Shown in pieces: positions 7,820 to 16,685 of a DNA stretch of 64,000 nt. Origin of the DNA: Litoribrevibacter euphylliae (lineage in GTDB: Bacteria > Pseudomonadota > Gammaproteobacteria > Pseudomonadales > Litoribrevibacteraceae); contig NZ_JBHRSZ010000010.1 in the NCBI RefSeq assembly GCF_042646085.1, positions 22,525 to 86,524 on the forward strand. The letters run 5' to 3'. The translations under genes were made by a program, and so were the position numbers. Position 1 is the first letter of the stretch. Each line of letters opens with the position of its first letter. The notes under the pieces are model-generated. The model was not told the DNA's origin. It ran no database searches and was given only the letters and a program-made list of their open reading frames with translations.

Positions 7820-9622
7820 TTATAGGAATGCGAAGTTTTCTTCTTCCATATCCATCAAGTTCTCAGCACCAGACAACATAGTTACTGCATGAGCACGAGT
7901 ACGTGGCAAAATACGATCAAAGTAGAACTTAGCAGTCTGAAGCTTAGCTTTGTAGAATGCTTCTTCTTCAGTACCAGCATCAAGTTTCTCTTGAGCAACT
8001 TTAGCCATTTCAGCCCATAGGTAACCAAGACATACATAACCAGAGTACATTAGATAGTCTACAGAAGACGCGCCCACTTCGTCGCGGTTCTTCATTGCAG
8101 CCATACCAATCTTCATAGTTAGGTCGCCCCACTCTTTGTTGTGCTCTGCAAGAGGCGCAACAAATTGAGCGATCGCTTCGTTACCTTCGTTATCTTTACA
8201 GAACTTATGAACGATCTTAGTGAAACGCTTCAGAGATTCACCTTGAGTCATAAGAACTTTACGACCTAGTAGGTCAAGCGCTTGAATACCAGTGGTTCCT
8301 TCGTACATCATAGAGATACGAACGTCACGCATTAGTTGCTCCATGCCCCACTCGGCAATGAAACCATGACCACCGTAAACTTGCATACCGTGAGAAGTAC
8401 ACTCGAAGCCTACTTCAGTTAGGAATGCTTTGGCGATTGGCGTTAAGAAACCTAGAAGCTCGTCTGCTTCTTTCTTCGCTTCTTCAGAAGAGTTAGGAGA
8501 CTTAACGATGTCCGCTTGCTTAGCCGTTAGATAAGCAAGAGCACGACCGCCTTCACCTAGAGACTTGATCGTCAATAGCATACGACGTACGTCTGGGTGA
8601 ACGATAATTGGATCGGCGGCTTTTTCAGGAGCCTTAGGTCCTGAAAGAGAGCGCATTGCCAAACGATCTTTTGCGTAAGTAAGCGCGCCTTGGAATGAAG
8701 ATTCCATTGCAGAGCTACCTTGTAGTGCAGTACCGATACGAGCAAAGTTCATGAACGTGAACATGCAGTTCAGACCTTTGTTCTCAGGACCGATCAACCA
8801 GCCTTTTGCACCGTCGAAGTTCATTACACAAGTAGAGTTACCGTGGATACCCATTTTGTGTTCGATAGAACCACAAGCAACCGCATTACGCTCACCTACA
8901 GAACCATCTTCGTTTGGAAGCATCTTAGGTACGATGAAAAGAGAAATACCTTTAGTACCTTGAGGTGCATCAGGAAGACGCGCAAGACAGATGTGAACAA
9001 TGTTCTCTGCCATATCGTGCTCACCAGCAGAGATAAAGATCTTTGTACCAGTGATGTTATAAGAACCGTCAGCATTTGGCTCTGCTTTGGTTTTTAGTAG
9101 ACCAAGGTCCGAACCACAGTGTGGTTCAGTCAGACACATAGTACCTGTCCACTCACCAGAGATAAGCTTAGTTAGGTAAGTTTGTTTCTGCTCTTCAGTA
9201 CCGTGCATTTCGACAGTGTCAACAGCACCGTGAGAAAGACCTGGGTACATACCCCATGCCCAGTTTGAAGAACCTACCATCTCGCTCACTGCGATACCGA
9301 TAGATGCAGGTAGACCCTGACCACCATACTCTGGGTCACAAGTCATTGAAGGCCAACCACCCTCAACGTACTGCTGATATGCTTCTTTAAAGCCAGTTGG
9401 TGTTTTTACGCCGTCTTCACTCCAAGTACAGCCTTCTTCATCACCTACACGGTTAAGAGGAGCAAGAACGTTCTCACAGAACTTTGCACCTTCAGAAAGG
9501 ATGGCATCAACCATATCTTCTGTACATTCATCAGCACCTAGTGACTGATAGTGAGTTTGCATGTCTAGTAGCTCGTCCATGACGAACTTCATGTCGCGTA
9601 AAGGAGCCTTATATTCTGGCAT
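7820..9622 (-). CDS. FadE-type acyl-CoA dehydrogenase (paralogue 2)
   Basis: A 600-residue paralogue of the dehydrogenase encoded at 4826-6625, with the same domain layout: MPEYKAPLRDMKFVM start, CLTEPHCGSDLGLLKTKAEP in the FAD-binding middle domain, MMYEGTTGIQALDLLGRK with the catalytic-base glutamate (~430), and a C-terminal extension ending in MEEENFAFL. Expected to catalyse acyl-CoA alpha,beta-dehydrogenation with transfer of electrons to ETF. The 375-bp upstream region contains two PsrA-like inverted repeats (9736-9751 and 9788-9801), so fatty-acid-responsive repression is likely. Two similar FadE proteins with different chain-length ranges are known in pseudomonads; which one this is cannot be told. 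Confidence 0.93.
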   Translation of the reverse strand: MPEYKAPLRDMKFVMDELLDMQTHYQSLGADECTEDMVDAILSEGAKFCENVLAPLNRVGDEEGCTWSEDGVKTPTGFKEAYQQYVEGGWPSMTCDPEYGGQGLPASIGIAVSEMVGSSNWAWGMYPGLSHGAVDTVEMHGTEEQKQTYLTKLISGEWTGTMCLTEPHCGSDLGLLKTKAEPNADGSYNITGTKIFISAGEHDMAENIVHICLARLPDAPQGTKGISLFIVPKMLPNEDGSVGERNAVACGSIEHKMGIHGNSTCVMNFDGAKGWLIGPENKGLNCMFTFMNFARIGTALQGSSAMESSFQGALTYAKDRLAMRSLSGPKAPEKAADPIIVHPDVRRMLLTIKSLGEGGRALAYLTAKQADIVKSPNSSEEAKKEADELLGFLTPIAKAFLTEVGFECTSHGMQVYGGHGFIAEWGMEQLMRDVRISMMYEGTTGIQALDLLGRKVLMTQGESLKRFTKIVHKFCKDNEGNEAIAQFVAPLAEHNKEWGDLTMKIGMAAMKNRDEVGASSVDYLMYSGYVCLGYLWAEMAKVAQEKLDAGTEEEAFYKAKLQTAKFYFDRILPRTRAHAVTMLSGAENLMDMEEENFAFL

Positions 9623-9735
9623 AGTAACTTCCTCGGCATGATTTCAGGTTAAATGAACAGAAAGAATCTTTTGATTACTAACGTCTGTTCCACTTTTAAG
9701 CCAAACCTAATTCTGTACAATGTTTGACCAACTTA

Positions 9736-9751
9736 TCAAACGGTTGTTTGA
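9736..9751. promoter_or_regulatory. PsrA-like operator upstream of acyl-CoA dehydrogenase
   Basis: Perfect inverted repeat TCAAAC-GGTT-GTTTGA, fitting the published PsrA consensus of CAAAC/GTTTG half-sites four bases apart. A -35-like TTGATA on the minus strand overlaps it, so binding would block the promoter. PsrA is a TetR-type repressor released by long-chain acyl-CoA; the regulator gene is not in the window. Confidence 0.6.
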
Positions 9752-9787
9752 AACTTACGTTTAATGCCTGACATTGTCAAGATAATT

Positions 9788-9801
9788 CAAACAAATGTTT
9801 T
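9788..9801. promoter_or_regulatory. Second, imperfect PsrA-like box
   Basis: CAAAC-AAAT-GTTTT, one base off the consensus, 37 bp upstream of the perfect site. The remaining part of the 9623-9997 gap shows no gene; I see only these sites and AT-rich DNA. Confidence 0.4.
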
Positions 9802-9997
9802 AAATTTTCGACCAAACAAAGTTCATCATGCGTTTCTTACTGTCACATCCGCACCAATCTAAAGCACAGCATGCTGGAGAGAAAATTAGAAACGCCCCAT
9901 TATGGATAGTGTTGACTCGGGAAATACGATAAACAACACAAGCTGAAAGCTTAGTTTCAATCTAATGGTACGAAATATAGAAGATCTGGATCACTGG

Positions 9998-10861
9998 TCA
10001 AACCAGTTCATCCAGATTACCTTTGGGAGGATCACGATTGATATTTTCGAAAACAGCCATTGCATTACGACGGGCTATTTCTGAAGCAAGAAGATAAGAA
10101 AAATCTTCAGGGGTTAACGAGCCATCATCCACCTGAACATCAGATTCAGCAGTATCATCATCGGACGATTCAGCCTCATCCTGCTCATCAGTAGAAGCTG
10201 CTTGAGTAGCATCTCCTCTGCCCGTTGTATTTACCGCCTCGGAAGATTCATCTGACTCTTTAGACGACTCTTCTGATTCTTCCGTCGCTGCTTCGGATGC
10301 TTCGGCTCGTAGCTCAGCCAATTCAGCCTGAGCTTCTAATTTAACTTGGGAAGCTTGCGCCGCCACTTGGCGGTCTTGCGCAGAAGGTTCAGCGGGAGCC
10401 AGGGCCGCGCGTCGTACGACTTCAGCTTTTTCAATGGTTGCCTGAGGATCCCCCGTCACCTTACTCGCGTCGATGGAAACCTCACCACCAATAGCATAAT
10501 TCAGACCATCCGGGCCACGTTGATAGGTAAAGCTCGCAGCACCTGTATATTGCCCACCAGCGGATTGATGCGCTTGTTCATGCGCCCTGACCTCTCGGTC
10601 GCGAGCAGCAAGTTTTCTTACTTGCTGTAGCTCTTGCTCTGTTAATTCAGTAGCTAATGAAGACTCGGAAGAGGCATTGTCTGACGGCTTTTGTTCTGAT
10701 TCACGACCTGAGCTTTCTGTTTCAGCGGCTTCACTAACAGCCGCTAACGACGAATCCTTGGACTTTAACTCAGTCCCACCTGAGGAAGCCACACTGACAG
10801 CGTCCCTGGTCTCAGCCAAATTGACATAAGATACGGTGCTGATTTGCATAGTCTGGATCAC
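9998..10861 (-). CDS. SprA-related putative metalloprotease (HEQAH protein)
   Basis: A 287-residue protein of the SprA-related/CJM1_0395 putative metalloprotease family. The core at residues ~78-175 reads LAARDREVRAHEQAHQSAGG with an HExxH zinc motif (H94, E95, H98), then GAASFTYQRGPDGLNYAIGGEV, the family's second conserved block, and VVRRAALAPAEPSAQD. The flanks are low-complexity: residues 20-75 and 176-260 are rich in Ser, Glu, Asp and Ala. No signal peptide is visible. Substrate and role are not known. It is followed closely upstream by a small gene on the same strand (10909-11166) and may be cotranscribed with it. Confidence 0.82.
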   Translation of the reverse strand: MIQTMQISTVSYVNLAETRDAVSVASSGGTELKSKDSSLAAVSEAAETESSGRESEQKPSDNASSESSLATELTEQELQQVRKLAARDREVRAHEQAHQSAGGQYTGAASFTYQRGPDGLNYAIGGEVSIDASKVTGDPQATIEKAEVVRRAALAPAEPSAQDRQVAAQASQVKLEAQAELAELRAEASEAATEESEESSKESDESSEAVNTTGRGDATQAASTDEQDEAESSDDDTAESDVQVDDGSLTPEDFSYLLASEIARRNAMAVFENINRDPPKGNLDELV

Positions 10862-10908
10862 CTACTGTCGTTCACACAAAGAAAACTCAAATTTTATAAG
10901 GTCTAAAA

Positions 10909-11166
10909 TCAAGCCATTTCATCGATCAAGGTACCCGCAACCTCATCGGCAGTTGAAATCACTTTTGCCGACGCCTTAAATTGTACTTCATACAATTTCA
11001 AGTCCACCACTGCGGTTAACATGGCATCATCTTCCGACTTTACCGCGGATGTATCGTTAACAGGAGGCGTTTGTCCGCCACTGGCTATCGTCTTAGCACT
11101 TTGCGTCAGTCCATCGCGACTTTTCGATATACCTTCCAATCCTGAACCTAACAATGCAGATACCAT
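10909..11166 (-). CDS. Small protein with flagellar rod/hook-like C-terminus
   Basis: An 85-residue protein of unknown function. The ATG at 11166 is chosen over the GTG at 11172, because the GAGG Shine-Dalgarno overlaps the GTG but is well placed for the ATG. The C-terminal half, LTAVVDLKLYEVQFKASAK followed by VISTADEVAGTLIDEMA, resembles the C-terminal helix shared by flagellar rod and hook proteins such as FlgC and FlgE. The N-terminal half is Ser/Gly-rich. No flagellar genes lie nearby. It sits 47 bp upstream of the SprA-type gene, so a shared transcript is likely. Resemblance is by eye and may only reflect a coiled-coil. Confidence 0.65.
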   Translation of the reverse strand: MVSALLGSGLEGISKSRDGLTQSAKTIASGGQTPPVNDTSAVKSEDDAMLTAVVDLKLYEVQFKASAKVISTADEVAGTLIDEMA

Positions 11167-11262
11167 GGACACCTCATATAATCAGACCAACCTGACTATA
11201 ATTTAACCAGAAAACACTTATAACCACCAATTTTATGCCGAAGTATGTGAGCATTTTCCCGA

Positions 11263-11955
11263 TCAACGGCCTGAAATCACCTCTAAAATTGATAAATACT
11301 CTGCCACAGCCTCGGCAGATTTATTTTCCAAAAAGGGAACTTCCCCCAAACAGGGGGCATCAATCATCTGTTTAAGCGTTTCCAAATTCTCTTCATAGCG
11401 ACTCATTTCCGGATCCACACGATTGGCGACCCAGCCAGCCAACTTTAAGCCACTTGACTGTAATGCGGCGACGGTTAAGAGAGCATGATTGAGGCACCCC
11501 AATCGCATACCCACGACTAGAATTACTGGCACATCGAGCTTTTTGACTAAATCAGCCAAAGTTTCCCGATAATTCAGAGGTGTAAACCAACCACCAGCGC
11601 CTTCAATTAATTTGACTTGAGCAGGCTTCAGTAACGCACCCCGAACAAACCCTTCCAATGAACTCGCGGTTAACAACTTCCCTTTTTCCATAGCTGCAAT
11701 ATGAGGTGCTATCGCCGGTTCATAAGCTACGGGATTAACACTTTCATAAGCCACTTTGACAGAAGCAGCTTGCTGCAATGCAAGAGCGTCTTCATTTCGT
11801 AAACCGTCTTCTGTTACGTCACAACCAGCAGATACCGGTTTAAGCCCTAGCGTTGAGTAACCTTCAGCCTCAAACGCTTTGAGCAAGCCCGCAGTCACAA
11901 AGGTTTTACCCACTTCCGTGTCCGTTCCAGTAATAAAGGCAGTAAATCGTTTCAT
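11263..11955 (-). CDS. bioD: Dethiobiotin synthetase
   Basis: ATP-dependent dethiobiotin synthetase, the penultimate step of biotin synthesis, closing the ureido ring of DAPA with CO2. The 230-residue length is normal. The P-loop GTDTEVGKT starts at residue ~10, KPVSAGC holds the catalytic lysine region (~41), and EGAGGWFTPL (~120) is the family's conserved switch. VGMRLGCLNHALL follows. It is the last gene of the biotin operon, 21 bp after bioC, read from a promoter upstream of bioB. Confidence 0.97.
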   Translation of the reverse strand: MKRFTAFITGTDTEVGKTFVTAGLLKAFEAEGYSTLGLKPVSAGCDVTEDGLRNEDALALQQAASVKVAYESVNPVAYEPAIAPHIAAMEKGKLLTASSLEGFVRGALLKPAQVKLIEGAGGWFTPLNYRETLADLVKKLDVPVILVVGMRLGCLNHALLTVAALQSSGLKLAGWVANRVDPEMSRYEENLETLKQMIDAPCLGEVPFLENKSAEAVAEYLSILEVISGR

Positions 11956-11976
11956 CTTCTCTCATCCAAACTAGGG

Positions 11977-12792
11977 TTATCTTTCAGGGACTTGCAACAC
12001 GCCATAAAACACATCATAAGAGGCAGGCAGCATGCCAGAGGCATCCCGAAAGGAATCATAAGCCTTAATCAATTTCCCGTACTGTCCTTTGGTCATGTTG
12101 CCAGAACCATCAACCACAGTGTTTGCCCCAATCCCCTTGATACTGTGCAATAACCGTTTCAAATCGGGGTATCCTGCGACTACTCGCTCACGATGTGATG
12201 TGTGAACAGCACCATAAGGTTGCATTGCCGTTTCTATTTGAGACGCACTTAGGAAGCGATTCACATGAACACGTTGGTCGACTTGATGCCAAGCATCTTT
12301 TAGTTCACATAAGGTATCGGGTAGCAAGGTCGAAAATGCAATAAAGCCACCCGGCTTGACGACTCGTGATAACTCGCTAAACAACTGAGTTAAATCTTCA
12401 CACCATTGAATGGCCATGCTGGAGAACACCACCGCCAGCGAGTCATCAGGCAAAGGAAGTTGTTCTGCGTCGGCCACAAAACAATAATCCAGCTGATCAG
12501 AATATTTGGCCTGCACATGCCGCATCATGCCTTCGGATAAATCAGCCGCCATCAAAGGGCGTTGAGTATCAATATTCCGTAATGCCGGAAGAAAATAGCC
12601 TGAACCCGTACCCAGATCTAATATAGGGCCATCAACCACGTCTGATTCCGCAAACGCATCGCGTATCAACAATCGAATCAGGTTATGACCCACATACTTC
12701 TGAACCCGAGCATGCACATCGTATGTCGTCGCTTTTTTTCCAAAAGCCTTGGCAATTTGCTGCTTATCCAATGAACAACCTTTTAATTTCAC
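11977..12792 (-). CDS. bioC: Malonyl-[ACP] O-methyltransferase
   Basis: SAM-dependent methyltransferase that masks malonyl-ACP as its methyl ester to start pimelate synthesis. Motif I LDLGTGSGYFLP lies at ~79-90 and the class I fold continues with VFSSMAIQWCEDL (~147-159), typical of BioC. The listed GTG start overlaps bioH by 29 bp and has no Shine-Dalgarno. A TTG at 12771 has AAAAGG seven bases upstream and would give MDKQQIAKAFGKKA, matching the usual BioC N-terminus, so 12771 is probably the true start. The reading frame and function are secure; only the start is open. Confidence 0.94.
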   Translation of the reverse strand: MKLKGCSLDKQQIAKAFGKKATTYDVHARVQKYVGHNLIRLLIRDAFAESDVVDGPILDLGTGSGYFLPALRNIDTQRPLMAADLSEGMMRHVQAKYSDQLDYCFVADAEQLPLPDDSLAVVFSSMAIQWCEDLTQLFSELSRVVKPGGFIAFSTLLPDTLCELKDAWHQVDQRVHVNRFLSASQIETAMQPYGAVHTSHRERVVAGYPDLKRLLHSIKGIGANTVVDGSGNMTKGQYGKLIKAYDSFRDASGMLPASYDVFYGVLQVPER

Positions 12793-13492
12793 TAGAGACC
12801 AACGAGCTGTTGGTAACCGGTGCTAAATGAGTTGCATCCAGAGCGTCTTGCTTAAGATGCTCTGGAATCCGTATCAACGCATCGTGCTGAAAATAGACAG
12901 GAAATAGAGCGTCCTTATCTAACAAGCCCTTCCATGCTTCGCGTACATTTAACTGATATAAGTGTTCTAATGACCGAACTAACAGATCCCCTGAAACATT
13001 TTCGGTTTGCACGTCTTTTTTAAGAGTGTGTATCTGAGCTTTGGGTTCACCTTGAGCGGTCAAGGCAATGAAATAGCTCAGCCCCTTAACCACAGACATA
13101 GCGACCCGTTTTCGAAACGACTCCGCCACCTCAGCATCAAAAACCGTCCAGTCGTCGTCAATAAACTGTGGACGTGCGCCTAACGTAACCACCTTACAAT
13201 CTGTTTCGATGGTCGCTAATAACTTATGCGCCAGAGAGACGGCCAACATTCCGCCATACGACCAACCAATCAATAAGGGCCGATGATATTTAGCCAACTG
13301 ATCCAACCAATTTTGCTGCCAAGATTCCTGATCATCAGGAAGATCAATCATTTCAACCGAGCACTCAAAACTCTGAGCTAGATCACGCCGCAAAGGGAGC
13401 AACCAATGACTGGGACACCCCCAACCACCTAACAAAAAAATACCGTCGGGCTGCCAATTAATGCTCGTTGTCATAGGTTTCGAATCAACCAC
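12764..13492 (-). CDS. bioH: Pimeloyl-[ACP] methyl ester esterase (BioH-like alpha/beta hydrolase)
   Basis: An alpha/beta hydrolase that removes the methyl group of pimeloyl-ACP methyl ester, ending the BioC/BioH pimelate route. GWSYGG (residues ~78-83) is the nucleophile elbow with the catalytic serine. DATHLAP near the C-terminus holds the expected histidine, and an Asp/Asn in the 190-210 region completes the triad. The sequence is rather divergent from E. coli BioH, but its place between bioF and bioC leaves little doubt. The GTG start at 13492 overlaps the bioF stop; an ATG at 13474 is an alternative that lacks a better ribosome site. Confidence 0.88.
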   Translation of the reverse strand: MVDSKPMTTSINWQPDGIFLLGGWGCPSHWLLPLRRDLAQSFECSVEMIDLPDDQESWQQNWLDQLAKYHRPLLIGWSYGGMLAVSLAHKLLATIETDCKVVTLGARPQFIDDDWTVFDAEVAESFRKRVAMSVVKGLSYFIALTAQGEPKAQIHTLKKDVQTENVSGDLLVRSLEHLYQLNVREAWKGLLDKDALFPVYFQHDALIRIPEHLKQDALDATHLAPVTNSSLVSSEIKRLFIG

Positions 13493-14708
13493 TTACAAAC
13501 TTATCTTTAACATCAGAGAGTTGAGCTTTTTTCTCATCAGAAAGCTGTTGATAAATATCTTGAAGCGCTGACAGTAATAACTCGATCTGATCGGATGAAT
13601 GATCTGCAGATAAGGTGATGCGTAATCGTGACGTTCCTTCAGGCACAGTAGGCGGACGAATGGCTGTGACCAACAAACCTCTTTGCTCTAACTGCTGACT
13701 GATGTCTAACGCCAACGCGGCATCGCCAACCAATATCGGCTGAATTGCCGTTTCAGAACGCATTAAAGGAAAACCGATAGATTCAATACCACCCCTGAGT
13801 TGAGCAATCAGAATCTGTAACTTATCCCGACGCCAAGCTTCCGTTTGGATTAATTTCAGACTTGCTAAGCTCGCAGCAGCAACGGCAGGTGGCAGTGCTG
13901 TGGTGTAGATATAACTTCGTGCCTGCTGAATCAGTGTTTCAACAAGTTCTTCCGATCCCGCTACAAAGGCACCAAAAGAGCCACACGCCTTCCCTAAAGT
14001 ACCCATCAAAACCGGCAATCGCTCTTGTGATAGGTTGAAGAGTTCAGCCGATCCAGCCCCTGTTGCGCCGAGAACGCCCAAGCCATGAGCATCATCAATC
14101 ATCAAGCAGGCATTGTGCGCATCGGCTATATCGGCGATGCGGTCCAAAGGTGCAATGTCACCGTCCATACTAAACACACCATCCGTAACAACGAGTTTTC
14201 GACGAGCTTCGGAACAGCTATTAAGTTGACGCTCTAATCCGTTGAGATCGCAGTGAGGATAACGTTTGAATTTAGCTCCAGAAGCCAAACCTGCATCGAT
14301 CAAAGACGCATGATTCCACTTGTCTTGGATCACAGCATCACCACGCCCGACCAAGGCGGAAATAGTGCCTATATTAGCCATAAATCCTGTAGAGAATAAG
14401 ACGGCCCGATCTCGGCCTGTGAGTTCAGCTAACTTAAGCTCTAATTCATGATGAAGCTGACTGTGGCCATTCACCAGATGCGAAGCACCACTACCAACAC
14501 CGTATTCACTGGCAGCTTCTATGAAGGCCTTTTTCACCTCTGGATGATTAGCCAAACCAAGATAATCATTACTGCAAAAAGAAAGTACGGACTTGCCATC
14601 CACTTGTTGCTCAGGTTGCTGAGCACTGCCAAGCAGACGGCGAGAACGATAGAGGTGTTGTGTTTTTCGGGCGTTAAGTGATTCACTCAAGCCATCAAAA
14701 TCTGCCAT
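13485..14708 (-). CDS. bioF: 8-amino-7-oxononanoate synthase
   Basis: PLP enzyme joining pimeloyl-ACP with L-alanine. The ATG at 14708 has GGAG five bases upstream, so it is preferred over the TTG at 14723; length is 407, somewhat longer than the usual 384 because of a C-terminal tail rich in Lys and Asp. FCSNDYLGLA is the N-terminal signature, IDDAHGLGVLG carries the Asp that binds the PLP pyridine, and MGTLGKACGSFG has the Schiff-base lysine (~240). It starts 62 bp after bioB and overlaps bioH, so all five bio genes form one transcript. Confidence 0.97.
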   Translation of the reverse strand: MADFDGLSESLNARKTQHLYRSRRLLGSAQQPEQQVDGKSVLSFCSNDYLGLANHPEVKKAFIEAASEYGVGSGASHLVNGHSQLHHELELKLAELTGRDRAVLFSTGFMANIGTISALVGRGDAVIQDKWNHASLIDAGLASGAKFKRYPHCDLNGLERQLNSCSEARRKLVVTDGVFSMDGDIAPLDRIADIADAHNACLMIDDAHGLGVLGATGAGSAELFNLSQERLPVLMGTLGKACGSFGAFVAGSEELVETLIQQARSYIYTTALPPAVAAASLASLKLIQTEAWRRDKLQILIAQLRGGIESIGFPLMRSETAIQPILVGDAALALDISQQLEQRGLLVTAIRPPTVPEGTSRLRITLSADHSSDQIELLLSALQDIYQQLSDEKKAQLSDVKDKFVSG

Positions 14709-14769
14709 AACGGCTCCAGGCAACGAAGAGAGCGATCAGAATTGAATAAATATAGAGTAAAGACGCTTC

Positions 14770-15828
14770 TTAAACCGAAGCGTCATAGAACATTTGATCT
14801 TGTTGCTGAGATTCCACAGCATTCATCAAAGCAGCTTCCTGAGCTTCCTCAGAGTGCTTCTCACAACGGCGCTCAGGGTTAATCCCCAGGCGTTCAAATA
14901 GCTTGCGATCGTTTTCAGCACGCGGATTCGCTGTGGTCAGCAATTTCTCACCGTAGAAGATAGAGTTTGCACCGGCAAAGAAGGCCAACGCCTGCATTTC
15001 GTCATTCATTTCTTCACGACCTGCCGACAAACGTACATGCGACTTAGGCATCATGATACGAGCGACAGCAATGGTGCGGATAAAATCGATTGGATCAAGT
15101 TCTTCGTTTTCAGCGAACGGCGTACCTTCGACACGCACCAACATATTGATGGGCACACTCTCCGGTTGCTGAGGCATGTTCGCAAGTTGAATTAACATAC
15201 CGGCACGATCCAACTCCGTCTCACCCATCCCCAAAATACCGCCAGAACACACTTTCATACCGGCTTTACGGACATTATCAATCGTATCTAGACGATCCTG
15301 GAAAGTACGAGTCGTGATGATGTTACCGTAGAATTCAGGTGAAGTGTCCAGATTATGGTTGTAGTAATCCAAACCGGCTTCCGCCAATTCTTGAGACTGA
15401 TCCGCATCCAACATCCCCAAGGTCATACAGGTTTCCATGCCCATATCTTTAACGCCCTGGATCATCTGAATAACGTAAGGCATGTCTTTTTTAGTCGGTG
15501 AGCGCCACGCAGCCCCCATACAGAAACGCGTAGAGCCAATCTCTTTTGCTTTACGAGCTTGCTCTAACACCTTCTCAACCTTCATGAGCTTTTCTTTTTC
15601 CAGCTCAGTGGTGTAGTGACCGCTTTGAGGGCAATATTTACAGTCTTCCGGGCATGCGCCAGTTTTGATCGAAAGCAGAGTACTGACTTGAACCTCATTA
15701 GGATCGAAGTTCTGACGATGAACCGTTTGGGCATGAAACAACAAATCATTAAATGGCATATCAAATAGTGCCTGAACTTCTTGTGATTCCCAATCGTGTC
15801 GAACTTGACCTAGCTGCGTGAGATTCAT
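14770..15828 (-). CDS. bioB: Biotin synthase
   Basis: Radical SAM enzyme that inserts sulfur into dethiobiotin. The cluster motif GACPEDCKYCPQS gives C59, C63 and C66 as ligands of the [4Fe-4S] cluster; further Cys and the Arg in AGREEMNDEMQALAF support the [2Fe-2S] site. Length 352 is normal. It is the first gene of the operon bioB-F-H-C-D. The upstream region holds a BirA operator whose right half contains a TTGACA -35 box. No bioA is in the window, so the DAPA aminotransferase must be encoded elsewhere. Confidence 0.98.
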   Translation of the reverse strand: MNLTQLGQVRHDWESQEVQALFDMPFNDLLFHAQTVHRQNFDPNEVQVSTLLSIKTGACPEDCKYCPQSGHYTTELEKEKLMKVEKVLEQARKAKEIGSTRFCMGAAWRSPTKKDMPYVIQMIQGVKDMGMETCMTLGMLDADQSQELAEAGLDYYNHNLDTSPEFYGNIITTRTFQDRLDTIDNVRKAGMKVCSGGILGMGETELDRAGMLIQLANMPQQPESVPINMLVRVEGTPFAENEELDPIDFIRTIAVARIMMPKSHVRLSAGREEMNDEMQALAFFAGANSIFYGEKLLTTANPRAENDRKLFERLGINPERRCEKHSEEAQEAALMNAVESQQQDQMFYDASV

Positions 15829-15904
15829 ATACCGCTCTCTTCCGATGTTAAATAAAAATGCCCAGTGATAATTTAATAACCACTAAGAACGTGAAGACAT
15901 AGTA

Positions 15905-15927
15905 ATCCGCAAACGCTCTCTGTCAAC
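15905..15927 (-). promoter_or_regulatory. Promoter of the biotin operon
   Basis: On the minus strand a -35 TTGACA (15922-15927) is followed 16 bp later by TACTAT (~15900-15905). The -35 is inside the BirA operator, so repressor binding would exclude RNA polymerase. Confidence 0.6.
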
Positions 15928-15951
15928 TATACACAACCAACCGAGTTAACA
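15921..15951. promoter_or_regulatory. BirA operator
   Basis: TGTCAACT, 15 bp, AGTTAACA: an inverted repeat with 7 of 8 pairs matching and the 15-bp spacer known for BirA sites. It lies between bioB and the divergent comF-like gene, so biotinoyl-5'-AMP-bound BirA probably represses bioB and could touch the other gene too. Confidence 0.72.
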
Positions 15952-15963
15952 TTTGATTATTTT

Positions 15964-16650
15964 ATGATCGCAAACAATCACTGCCGATTATGCTATTTTC
16001 CTCTTACCACTGCAAACGCCTACTTTTGTACTGAATGCACCTTCACTCTCCCCTTTATCACAAACTATTGCTCAAGCTGTGCTCTTCCAACCAACACCCC
16101 TTTAACAACCTGTGGTCATTGCCAAAAAACACCTTACTTCTTTGATAATGCGTTCAGTTTGTTTGAATACACAGGACAGATTCAAACACTCATCCATCAG
16201 TTTAAAGCCAACCAGCTCATAAATCTGAATCAGTTACAGATGTGGTTATTTTCCGCTTATTACCACAAGTTTAATGAACGGAAAATTGATGCGCTGATAC
16301 CCATCCCAAGCAGCATAAAGAGCATCATCAAACGCGGTCATGTTCCAGCTCAAACTCTGGCCTCATTACTCAGCCACCGTACGTCATTACCAATTCATAC
16401 AAACTTATTTTCGAAACGATGGTTTACGCCCAGTCAAAAAAACCGGAACAAACAGTCTCGAAAACACAGTCAGCAATTCAAACCGCATCAGCAGCGAATA
16501 GAGAGACTACCAAAAACATCACGAATTCTGTTAATAGATGATGTTATGACCACAGGTGAAAGTGCCAATGAAATCGCACGTCACTTAAAAGCCGCCGGAA
16601 TTCAACAAGTGGATGTCTTAACCATTGCTCGTACGCCGTTGAAACACTAG
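15964..16650 (+). CDS. ComF-family phosphoribosyltransferase-like protein
   Basis: A 228-residue ComF/GntX-like protein. The N-terminus has two zinc-type pairs: CRLC (residues 7-10) with CTEC (~22), and CSSC with CGHC further on. The C-terminal half is a type I phosphoribosyltransferase fold, with the PRPP-binding motif ILLIDDVMTTGES (~190-202). Roles proposed for the family are DNA uptake or carbon use (GntX); the precise reaction is unknown. In most gammaproteobacteria comF lies beside bioB, as here. The ATG has no visible Shine-Dalgarno, and the BirA operator ends only 13 bp upstream, so the message may be leaderless or have a very short leader. Confidence 0.87.
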   Translation: MIANNHCRLCYFPLTTANAYFCTECTFTLPFITNYCSSCALPTNTPLTTCGHCQKTPYFFDNAFSLFEYTGQIQTLIHQFKANQLINLNQLQMWLFSAYYHKFNERKIDALIPIPSSIKSIIKRGHVPAQTLASLLSHRTSLPIHTNLFSKRWFTPSQKNRNKQSRKHSQQFKPHQQRIERLPKTSRILLIDDVMTTGESANEIARHLKAAGIQQVDVLTIARTPLKH

Positions 16651-16685
16651 ACTGAACACCCTTCCTAAGCATTCAGGACTATGAC

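Noticed and set aside
10346..10630. Plus-strand 94-residue frame
   Set aside because: Antisense to the SprA-type gene; Arg/Ser-rich with no family features.
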